64,000 nucleotides of DNA from Hymenolepis diminuta (lineage: Eukaryota > Platyhelminthes > Cestoda > Cyclophyllidea > Hymenolepididae): positions 222,813-286,812 of the forward strand of contig CAADRB010000088.1 in the NCBI GenBank assembly GCA_900708905.1, given 5' to 3'. The stretch's first letter is position 1. The number at the start of each line of letters is the position of its first letter. Positions 23,779 through 34,671 of the stretch are shown here, one piece after another. A model generated the notes under the pieces. That model worked only from the letters and a program-made list of their open reading frames with translations. It did not search any database and was not told the DNA's origin. The translations under genes were made by a program, and so were the position numbers.

Positions 23779-26700
23779 ATCCTCCCTGTTACTGAAGTTG
23801 CTAATTAATTTTTCGTGAGATAATATGAACTGTATATGAAAATTATTAGTGACTGAATATAGAAAACAAAAAATCAAAATGATTACTTTTGATGTAATAT
23901 AAGTATCACTTCATTAAAAAGGTATCAGTTTTTTACTAAATCTCATTATTAAAACCCACTGGAAGGCAATTTTTCACTGTGAGAAGACCATTGAAATCGG
24001 TTGAAAGAAAATTCAGTAAATGATAAAAGTAGGAAATCGAAGTTTCGGGCGAAAGAGTAAGGTATGAATGAGGACTATTCGATATTTCCGCCACTGCTTT
24101 ATTTTTTATTCTTCGTTTTCATCTAATTAATTTGGAATCTTATATCCAGAAAAGTGCCTGAAATTGTTTATAAATTTTAACACTATTCTTTTCACAAATA
24201 TTCGACAACTTTTGTTCTCTAACTGAGTGCCAACTTGACAAATCATGGAGGGAGAAGGGAGAACCGTTTTACATTGACCTACTTCTTAATCTGTTGAAAT
24301 TTAATGTCGAGCATGCCTTAGATTCTCTTCATGTAATATGAACAAAAAGGCAGCTTCTGAACTTCTGTAATTCCAACCAATAGCCAAATTTGTCGCTTAA
24401 ATTGAAGCGTGTTATAAAATATGACTCAAATATGAAATAAATAATTATAAATATAATATTTGCAGAGGATAAAAGAGACACTAGTAGGCGAATTTCAATG
24501 TTGGAAACAAGATGTTTACATAATCTTATTTCCGATTAGAGCCTTATAACTTCAGACCTGGAGAATTATGAGTTTTCAAGGTATGTGAATAACAAATTCG
24601 GTAGAGGATGGCTATCAAAAGCAGAAGTTTTGATCTTAATATTTCTTTATTATTGGATTTCACTACCTCGTTCAAATGTGACTGACATCCGAAGAGATCG
24701 ATTAAGTTTCAAAGAACAAGTGATGGCGCCTTCTCAAAAATAAAACCTATAGAGCAGTTATTTGGCAGAGGATAGCGAAAGTATCTCACATGATGACCGA
24801 AATTGAATGAATATAAAGCTTTAAATTACTGCTATTGTTATTACTATCTCTATTAGTACATTTCAAAGTACAGAAAAATTACAATTTTCATTCTGAGAAA
24901 GTAACTCAAATCGGGAATAAAGAAATCCAATGGGCAATTTGCGGAACACTAATCTACTGCCTCATGTAATTGAATAACAGAAGTGACAGTAGTTTGAATT
25001 CCTATAAATTTTAAGGATAAAAGGCAGTATGAAGGATACATTTTGAACAGGAAAGGGATAAATTTTTATATTACATGTGAGAGTCGAGGATTTTGGACCC
25101 GGAAATAGTGATTTCTGCGTGACCACATTTGCGATCGACATCGCTTATTCTGAAGGACTTTAGTAATTTGAGCATTTGGAAGAATTTTGTTCAGCTAAAG
25201 CTCACCTACAAAGTCGTCTGTATGGCAATTGCAGATATTGGTTCTCAAGAGCAACGGTTTCTATTTGATTGCAGTTTTGCAATCCTGTGCTCCACAAACA
25301 AATTTACATAGTCCGATAGAAGTAAGTATACATCCAAATTTATCAATTTCAAAAGAGTGAATGGTTGTGCCACTTCTGTCTGTGAATTTAAAAAGATATT
25401 AGTTGGTATAAGGTGAAATTTGAAACAAGGACGTTTCAGCAGACAGGAAACAAGTAGGATGATTCCATCTTAAATAACTGTAGCTTGATGGAGCTCGTCG
25501 GAGCTCAGTCGTGATGTATTCTAATCGAGTAATTTTAGATTATATTTTGTTATAAATAGAAACATTTACAATGCCTCTTGTGTTATTAACAATTTTTATA
25601 AGCTTGAATCGTGGCATAGCATCCGAATAAAAGGTAGGGAAAATATGTCCAGTAATGTGTTAAAACGAGAATGGGTGAAGAAAAGTCAGAGCATTCTTTA
25701 GTTATCCGCATTCTCATGAGGGATACAATTCTGAGTGATATCTTATAGTTCAAACTTAAAGTCTGGACTCCAAGATTTATGGATAAGACTGTGTACGCTA
25801 CATTCAGGGCTCGTTGACCTGTTGACCTAATTTCTTGATTAGTCATGTCACTGTGATTCATCAATATCTCTCTTACAACAAAGGTGGGCAGCTGAGATTA
25901 GTAGCAACGCTTTAAACACGGCTGATGCCACAAGAGTTCGATCAAATTAAACTCTAATGAAAGTGAATAAATTTTCGGGAAATATTTTCAGTACTTTTAA
26001 TATATTATTTGCACTATCTATCACAATGAACCTATTATAATCCGTTTGATCAATAACATAGAACTACATTTTGCAGCTCAGGAAAAACAAAAAAAAAATT
26101 GAAATGAATATTTAGTAAATGAAAGGAGCTTCGCTTCGCCTACAAGTATGAATGTATTGTTTTTATTACAAATTGAATAAGATGAGAGATTAATGTCAAT
26201 TAAATTTGAATGGAACGATACAATTTTATCAGACTTTTTTTAAAAAAACGTTTGGAAAATAAACTTCTTTTGAGTTATGAAATTATTACTAAATTTATTA
26301 ATATAATGATAGTTAATTAATTTATGCACAAATATTTTTATTTTTATTATTACACGCAGTATGCAAATATTAAAATTTTTAATTCTGGAGAACCTGTAAA
26401 ATTTGCTAAAATGACTGTTAAAGGTAAGAATATTAAGAGTCGATGAAAGTCAAAATATCAAGGAGTCTTGATTTTTCGATCAGGGTTGTACAATCAAACT
26501 GAGTTGGTCAGTTGTCAAGCTTTTAATTTCATGATAGTTAATTAGTACTTCAGTTAATACATTCTTCCAATAATTCAGAAAGCTGAATGATCTTGCTTGA
26601 TATTCGGTAGCAAAAAGTCTCAATATGGTGGGAGTGAGAAAGCTTAACATTAAGTTAACAGAGCTCCGTAAGCTGAGCACACTGAATGTGAATACATCAC

Positions 26701-27360
26701 GCTCAACAAAAAATAAAAATTTGAGCATATACGAATTAAAGTTCCAGTAAAAATACGTTCTAGAACTGTCATAAAAGTTGACGCTGAAGTAATTATATTG
26801 TCTTGTATTAACGGACACAAATTTGTAGGACAATTAATTTGTCATTGCTCCTCGACTTTTAAGTATGTTATTGAAGTTATTAACAATTAATAATTTGTTT
26901 AAAATATTATAAAATTAATTTTCCTCATAGTGTGTTTAGTAATGTGAAACGCTGCATTGCTATTAATTTTAAAATGTCAACTTAAAGAAAGGTGAAATTA
27001 ATTTTCTTTCAAATTTTAGATGGCATATTTTATTATCATTTTTTTGAAGACAATATTTACAATAATGGATTTGAGTATTTCAAAGAAACTCCAAAACATC
27101 AATTTCCTGAAGAATTTCTAGTTGAGCATATAATGGTCGTACCGTTAAATGATTGGTTGGGATAATTTTTCCTCCAATCGGATTGATTTGTGATAACGTA
27201 TATAAGGCCGCTTGAGCATTAAGCATCAGTTTTAAACTTTCCAACATCAACACAACAGGAAACATGAACTCGTAGGTCTCGATTACACTTTTTACTAATT
27301 TTCTCCCAATTTGATTTATGCTTAATCGCATTTTATACTAAATAATGTACCCTCATAAAC
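23779..27360. other. Intergenic stretch between the two neuropeptide genes
   Basis: AT-rich. Frames at 25129-25311 (+), 25586-25864 (-), 26480-26833 (-) and 27080-27331 (-) have no recognisable content, splice support or homologue in the window. No feature supported. Confidence 0.5.
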
Positions 27361-27361
27361 G

Positions 27362-27368
27362 TATTTAA
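27362..27368 (+). promoter_or_regulatory. Possible TATA-like element upstream of neuropeptide gene 2
   Basis: TATTTAA followed 62 bases later by an ATG (27424), nearly the same spacing as in gene 1. However, the bases after that ATG offer only a weak donor in the wrong phase for the exon at 28184. An alternative is the canonical TATATAAA at 28171-28178, 41 bases before the ATG at 28212. Confidence 0.2.
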
Positions 27369-28183
27369 GGTGTGTTTGCTGTGACAACAAATTTGCGTTT
27401 AAATATTTAACCTTTCAAGTGTCATGAAACAAAATTTCATTTCTAGTTGAAATTATTCACACATATTTTTTTTTAAAAAGAACTCTATTTGTTTGCCTAA
27501 ATTCCACACCTTCTAAATATGCATTAATATTACTTCAAATTAGAATTTTGAAGAGTTTTTGCTCACGAAAAAAGCTAAATTTGTTGAAAATGCAAATAAT
27601 TTTCACATAAAAAATTATTATTTCAATAGGACAATTTAACTTAATACAGAATTATAAAACCATTTTAGAGAATTTTCAGTATCGTTTAATGTTTTTAAAA
27701 CTAGCCCATTATTCACTTCGTCACTGATCGCTTGTCGTTGAAATGTTAAATTATTTATTATAACCTTGATCGTTTTAAAAATTTTCAATTAATCAAATAA
27801 CAAAACCGATGGTACCTACTCACGAGAATAAATCAAGCTATTTCGTATAGATATAGGTGTTCACTTTATTTTGTATTCATTAAGAAGGATCATTTGAAAC
27901 CGGGTATTTTAACTATTTTCTCGGATGTTAGCTTCTTTTTTGTAATTATTATTAATTTCTGGAACTAAATGCAACAAACCATCCCTAATATTTAATATCG
28001 AATGTTCGTTGTTTAAATTTTCGACGTTACTAGAACTGTTCTGATTTTTTCAAGCCACATAATTGCAGAGCATAAAGAATAACTGGGATTTAAAATTACG
28101 TAGTAAATATTTTATATTATTAGTCTCCCATGGACAACGATTGATTTGTTTCCACTTACTATATGAGCCCTATATAAATTTAG

Positions 28184-28439
28184 GTTTATATGTTCCACCT
28201 TATTCGGAGCGATGCTGGTCTGCTTCTTCAGTATTTCAGTAGGCCAAGCCAGCGTGATCACTCGTTCTGATTCCTCCAATTACGAAACCGCGGGGAGTGG
28301 AACAGCTCTCGAAATCGAAGCTCTGCTTCAAGAATATTTGGAAGAGGCGAGGGAACTGAAGGACCTCATTCATCGTTATGTCGCTAATTCACCTCCCAAC
28401 TTCCACAAACGAGCTCAATTCTTGCGACTTGGTCGTTAA
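28184..28439 (+). CDS. Neuropeptide precursor 2 (predicted AQFLRL-amide)
   Basis: The open frame ends at 28439 with ..NSPPNF-HKR-AQFLRLGR-stop. Cutting after KR, trimming the final Arg and amidating through Gly gives AQFLRL-amide, one residue different from precursor 1. Upstream in frame is a hydrophobic signal sequence (STLFGAMLVCFFSISVGQA) aligned with the LVLFG..LLCVLA signal of gene 1. The acceptor at 28183 (aaatttag) falls at the matching point with the same phase, so this is probably exon 2 of a two-exon gene whose tiny first exon I could not identify. Alternatively, ATG 28212 is the true start, with a short signal peptide and the TATATAAA at 28171 as promoter. The spacer (about residues 25-65) is acidic and helical-looking (LEIEALLQEYLEEARELKDL). 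The peptide and layout mark it as a paralogue of gene 1. Confidence 0.8.
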
Positions 28440-31400
28440 ATTCTTCGCTTGTTTTTCTGTGGAAGTTTAGCAGGAACGATTTGGTGTAGCGGTGATGGGT
28501 TGCCATTTTGAATATTCATTAAATTCCTTATCCCATTTACAATTACTCCCTTCCTTTAATACAATGCTTACAATCGACAATTTTGGCTTATCACTCCTTA
28601 ATTCATTAAGGCCAAAAATTAATTCTAAACTTTCGAAAGCATTGCTAAGCAAGTTTTGCTTGAGAACATAATACCTAACAAGCAAAGTTTCGAATACCTA
28701 GGAGAATCAGTCATGTTCACCCAGAAGAAGAATTAGCCTAGGAGAAAACTATGCGTGAGCCCATCCCAACTACACGAATTCACCTTTCACAAAACAGGAA
28801 TACATTAGGATCCATGAGGAAGTATATTTAATAAGAGAAGAACATAGAGAATGTATTAGCGTTGCGATGAGCAAGCTGAAATTGTGATTTTCTGGAGGAC
28901 TGGAGCTCACAACACAGGTGTTAGGGAAGGGAAGAAATTGATAAACAGCTTAATTACTGGGGTGAATTATATGTACAACTATGTAAGGAGATAGCATAAG
29001 GATTGATAGACGAATCACGACAAGGGATTTTTGCATGTAGGGAACAGGGTCCCTGCAGATATATCATCGAATAAAAGAATTCTCCAACATGCCCAAATTA
29101 CTATTAGGGGAACAGTTTCTTACAGGATCAAGATCAGCAAATTTAACGTGATTGGTCTTAGAGCAAAGAAATTAACCTTGATGTACGAGTTCTTCTGCTA
29201 TCAGACGAATTTTATCCTCAGGAAATGCAAGACCATACAACCCTCTGCTCTAAAATGTTAACATCTACCGCAAATGTACTCACTTGTCTTGAAATCTGAA
29301 ACCCAGATTTTAACATTTCAAGGAATGGTTTTTTAGCACAAAGAGGCCCTGACCACAACTGGAGCTATGAATTCTCAATTTACTTAAATATACTTATCAA
29401 ATAAGTAATTGATTAAAAACAGTGGATCCCTTGTCCAAATCGTTGTTGATACCATATTTTGGTTAAATGAATATATGTAAAATACGAATTTAAATTAATC
29501 TTTCCGCATTTTATTTGAGTAGGTTTCAATACTCTCAAATCTAGCCTTTGCAATTTCATTCAATTGTATGTGTAAGTGCGTGTACTCGTGCTTTGTTATA
29601 AAACCATTGCTAGTCTCATCTACCTGCTGTGAGAAGATACAAATAAATCGAGATGTCAGGTTCAATCACAGAAAAAAGCTCTGCATATTGTGAATCTGGG
29701 AGTTGATTTCTGAAATCTGAAAATAAGGCCATTACAAAGAGGATTATATTTCATAATTCTTTCTCGATGCAAACAAGGTGGGACTCTTGGCATCTTGACC
29801 TCATTACTTGCTTATACGATTCATAACTTATTGAGTTCGTATACAGTTCCTCATTTTCAGTTGGCGTGCCAATATTGAAGCATTAAACATTTTTATTTTG
29901 CACTTCTATGGAACCCAAGTAATAAGAAATACGATTATTTGTGTGAAAATGTATGAATTTGAATATAACCCTGTTGATTGTCATTACAACTGGAGTATGT
30001 TAGTGGCCGCTTATGCCAGATAATAGCTCTGTGCATCCTGAGACGAGAATAACACCATCACTCAACCTTCTAAATTAGCCAAGCTGGTGTTCGACTTCTT
30101 CCCTTATCAAATGAATAGAAGCTCCTTTATAAAATGTGAAACAAAAATGCAAACAAATGCAGTCGTCTTAATAGATGAAATCCTTGGCCTTGGAACGAAA
30201 ATATTCTAATTTCCCAATCTCTTATGCTTTTTCTGATAGAAGTCATACCGAAAACTATTCACTCCATGTCCACATCAGATATGTGACTAGACCCTAGATT
30301 TTTCTAGGATCTTTCTCAGTCAGGGTTCATCAGAATTAGATGAGTAATCAGAAAACAAATTATGGCATCAGCTTACATATATGTAAATGCTGGCGCATAT
30401 CCCACCAAAAATTCTCAAATTTTTCGAGTGCAAGAACGGTGAAGAGTCACTAAGGTAGTATTTATTCGGATCAGTGGAAAGATCATCCAGAGATGATTTG
30501 CAAAACTCATGGTGACAAGCTTCATACTCGTGCAACCGTTTAAGAAACGACACTGACCGAATTGGAAAATTTCCAGTCAAATAGTCAAATAATTTGATTT
30601 TTAAAATTGGTTACAGAGAATTTGAGTACGTCTAAGAGTCAATAACAGGCAACCACAGTTCTCCAATTAGAATGATAAGAAATCGGGGCGAAGCGAATTT
30701 TTTTGTACAGCTGTGATGGGAACTCGAGATAAGGATAGAGAACGAAGATCGAAAGAGAGAAAAAATGAATAAAGAAGAACGGGGGAAAACGCGGAGGAAC
30801 CGAGCATCGGAACTGAATGTCTTTTAACTGGCAGTTTTTAGAAGGGAGGAATAGAAATTAAGTTATTTCATTTTCCCCTATCTATTCTTCAGCCTATATT
30901 TTCTATCTTCTGCGACAACAGGAGAGATAAGACAGTGGTGGGAGGAGCAGGAATTACAAGAGGGAGAGAGTGGAGAGCAGCATATGCAGCGGATTGTAGA
31001 CGGGGGCGTGTGTACAAAGTTGTTTATATAGGGTGCTAACTCGCTTTTGAGTAGAAGGGCCCAGTCTGACAACGTAAAGGAATAACGTCGGTGTGGGGGG
31101 AAGGAAGGGAGGGATGCGTCAGCCCAGTCATACAGACATCAGCACGCCTGCGCGGAAAGAAATGTGCTCTTGATAATTTCGGGATACGCATGATCTTCGA
31201 CGTCAGCAAAATAGTATGACGTTGGAAAAACGGAAACCGCTACAATTTAACACATTCAAATTAGTAGCGTAACTTTTGAGGCAGAGGCAGGTAAAAATTA
31301 ACAGTCGATTCAGTCACACGGAGTGGGTAATGCAGTAATTGCACTCGGCTTACACCAGCATAGAATCAATTTGGCATACAAATTGTTTAACCTAACATGT

Positions 31401-34270
31401 GGCTCACGAAATACTGTTGATAACAAATGGTGAGTAATCCTTCAAGAGTCACTTCTAAATCACCTTGTATTGTAAAACCAGAGTGGGTTTATTATTCATC
31501 ACACAGTTGTGAAGTTTGTACATAAAAGGATACATGAGTTATAAACGAATTTAAAGTAGAATAGATTGAGGACAATGAAATTACAAATGAACCTAGTTTC
31601 CAGGGTGGGATTAACAGAATGTCCCAAGTTGGACATTCATAGAGGAGACTGAATGTACAACAATAGACATCATTGTTATCCGAGATTTATAGAGTTAAGG
31701 ACTGAAAAAGCACTGTCATTAATAGGCAAATATGCCTCTATGTTCTTTGTATAAGTTGAATTGTACATTTCAACCTTCCGGTAGATTGACTTTCGTTCCC
31801 AAATTAATCAAACTTTTCGGGAAATCCGAAAGGCTTGATTATACGATTAAGTCATTTTAAGTTTCCAATTTGAGTATCATGACTTCCTCTGTCATTTATT
31901 GTATCTCGAACAATTATAATAGGCTAAATATACTATAAATGATAGAATCAAGACATTATTTCCGAAAGCGCCGAGACAAAATCTCTTAACTAGGGTACTT
32001 CTACCTAGATAAACACATGGAATATATTTGACTATCCCGGGTGGGGAGCGGGAGCGGTGTCAATCTTACTCAGGTTACCTCATCTTAAAGGGGTCCGACA
32101 CTAATGACCCGGATACTATAGTATACTATCCTTACAAACTGGCTATTACGATTCTGACTTTTCACATTGTTTAATTGATTATTCATTATCATTAAAAAAT
32201 ACTTTGAATAAGACTATAAATTATTTACAACACTGGTAATGCGCCAATAAGAAAAAATGAAATCAAACTTAATTAGTATTATTTGTGACGATATATACTA
32301 TATAGTAGTTCTAATATTTTATATAAAGAGAACTTATAAATCTGATTTCATCAGCCTATAATTGTTTACGACTACTGAATTTGAAAACGATTTCATTATA
32401 TGATGACATCATTCGAATTATCCTTATACAAATACCCCTTTAAAATTCATTCGTAATTATTTAATAGTTAAGTGAGCAGTAAATTCAGTAATAGATGACA
32501 TCCGCTTTATAGTTCGACTCACATTTCCCTCTAGATTTATGCAGAAATGATAAAGTACAACGACGGAGGTATATTAATACTTTTTATATTCAGTTATTAA
32601 ATCCTCGCAGTCAAATCAATTACATATTGTAAATTCGTGATGTTTAAAATGTTTTACGTGGTTATGGATGAAAGAAGATGCATAATTCAAAGTGGCATAG
32701 CCCTAAATTTAGCAAAATCAACTTGCCAGCAAGCTCTGAATATCGCGAAAATGGACTTTTCTAGAAATTCAAGGAGCAGATCAGGAATATTGACCTTTTC
32801 TCAATCACACTCATCATGGGAAGTTGGGCAATCGGTGCTTCTAGGATCCAAATATGCTAAGAATTCTGACATCCCAACCTTAATATGACCCACTATTCCC
32901 TCCTTTCTTAAATGCCTATCATTTTTGCGTATTCAGACACCATCTCATATTTTAAACTTGTCAGATGTTTTTATTCTTCATCAGTATAGGCAATAATAGC
33001 GACTACTCTTTCACTAATAAAATGTATTTGCCAAATTTATTACCTCAAAAACTCCCTTAGACAAAGTCTATTAACTTCTTTAGTATAGAAGTAGAGGGTG
33101 CTCTTTGAAGAAAATAGTGCGAATCCTCCCAAATTGTGAAAGCTAATTTCTAACACCATTCCTCCAGTAAAAATCTAAACTTTAATTATGGATCGTACGG
33201 CAAGGTCAATTACTAGCATTTGTCAAACATCAACCAGACATATGATTTTGAGCTCGAAGAGAAATGACATATGTGCCCCCTAGTTGTCACTAATCACTAA
33301 ATAGAGATTGGAAGACGCTGATAAATCGAATATTAGAAACCAAAAGCGGTCTAAGAATTGATAAATTCCTTTGCTTGTTGGTCTCCACAAATTATGTGAT
33401 AAAAGACCCTTGAGAAATTATGTCATCCGGAATTACCAGGTGAATAAGAAGATGACCATAAAATGAGATTTACCTCATCAAACAGTAAACTGTAATAGTT
33501 GGCCTTGAAGTTAAGTTGAAATTATGTTATTTTTGTCTCCCGCTCTCACTCCTTCTAACTCCACTTTCCCTCAGAAATGAATCACCTTTCCCTTTCTAAT
33601 TTATTTCAATATTTTCTCAAGGGCAAATTTATAAAACTTTATTCTTTTGCTGTTGATACAACTTCGTCGATGTATCGACTCCATTATGCAGTTAACACGT
33701 TTACGCATGAATTGCCTTCTATTATTATAAAATTGGTTTCCAATCGGGCAATTATGATTGACAGTTCTTTAAATTAGATGCTCATGAGAGATTTAACAGT
33801 TTGACTTCAAAGTACTCCTCCACAAAACAGTGAATTTTAATTGAAGTATTTTGATTAAAATGCCATTCAAATGGCGCAAGAGCTTTTTAAGAAGAATACA
33901 TCAGTTTGAATTTTTAAGCTTGCTAAAATACAAAGAATGTTTTTATATTGAAAATGTATAGGCATATTTTTTATAACTCGACTTTCTGGCTTTAATATTC
34001 ATGACAAAGAACAGGATATATACCTCCGATTAAAGGTAAAATTAATGATCAAAGGGAAAGTTTGCACAGATTTCGATTACAGAATGTACCTGTAAAATTA
34101 TCTGCTATGAATTAATAAGAAGGAGAGCTAACAACTGACCTATCTAGACATTTGGTCATTGTAGACTCATGACCTGATACACATACGTATCCCCGCAATT
34201 GTTACCTATTGTATTATATTAAAGTGCTCTCCGACTAAGATGTCTTCGTTCTGAACCTGATGTGCGTAGT
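28440..34270. other. Mostly non-coding stretch with a G/A-rich block
   Basis: AT-rich apart from about 30720-31150, which is purine-rich and CG-richer (for example gcctgcgcgg near 31147) and might be a promoter or 5' UTR. The minus-strand frame 30878-31072 there is a composition artefact. No exon supported. Confidence 0.4.
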
Positions 34271-34352
34271 GTTACAGTGGAGATTCGAACTCATGTGATA
34301 AAACCACAACGAATTAGTAATTTATTGCTTTAACCACTCGATCAGTGCCACT
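34271..34352 (-). tRNA. tRNA-Ser-like pseudogene or SINE head (degenerate)
   Basis: On the minus strand an A-box-like TGATCGAGTGGTTAAAGC and a B-box-like GAGTTCGAATCTC lie 36 bases apart. Between them are a 7-base anticodon-type loop (TTACTAA, anticodon position ACT) and a long class-II variable arm (GTGG..TCAC), the layout of tRNA-Ser. The acceptor stem (GTGGCAC with CTGTAAC) has two mismatches, and the T stem pairs only 3 of 5. It is therefore more likely a pseudogene or the tRNA-derived head of a SINE than a working tRNA. No second copy was found in the window. Confidence 0.5.
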
Positions 34353-34546
34353 TTAATTTCATATAACTTTATATCTATAAAATGGGAGAGACCAATAAGC
34401 TTGCGCAGTTTATGATATTTGCTTTCTACTGTTATCAGACGTATTAAAAAGGGATTGTGGAGTATGTGATTACAAAAGGATTTATAAGCATTCTACGGAA
34501 GACATTCACTCTTTGTTCAGTCCCATATATTTATTGTGATTTTCAG

Positions 34547-34671
34547 TGGTTACTCATTGGTTATACAAAATAGGCAAAACAGCCTACTCAATTCTAGGTT
34601 TAATGATCAGAGAAAGGCTACTGGATCCTTCAAACTTAAGATCGATCATTAATTTTGTTAGAGCTATCTCT
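34547..34671 (+). CDS. Exon-like stretch, unknown gene
   Basis: Bounded by a good acceptor (ttattgtgattttcag) and a strong donor (ATCTCT|GTAAGT). The frame, entering with two bases and leaving at phase 0, is open: VTHWLYKIGKTAYSILGLMI then RERLLDPSNLRSII. The length of 125 nt is normal for an exon. The open frame continues past the donor, so splicing is not forced. No domain recognised and no partner exon assigned; it could be an early exon of the C2 gene downstream. Confidence 0.25.

Noticed and set aside
27080..27331. Minus-strand 83-codon frame before neuropeptide gene 2
   Set aside because: No signal peptide, cleavage motif, domain or splice signals.
30878..31072. Minus-strand frame in the purine-rich block
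   Set aside because: Ser/Cys-rich translation follows from the purine bias of the + strand.
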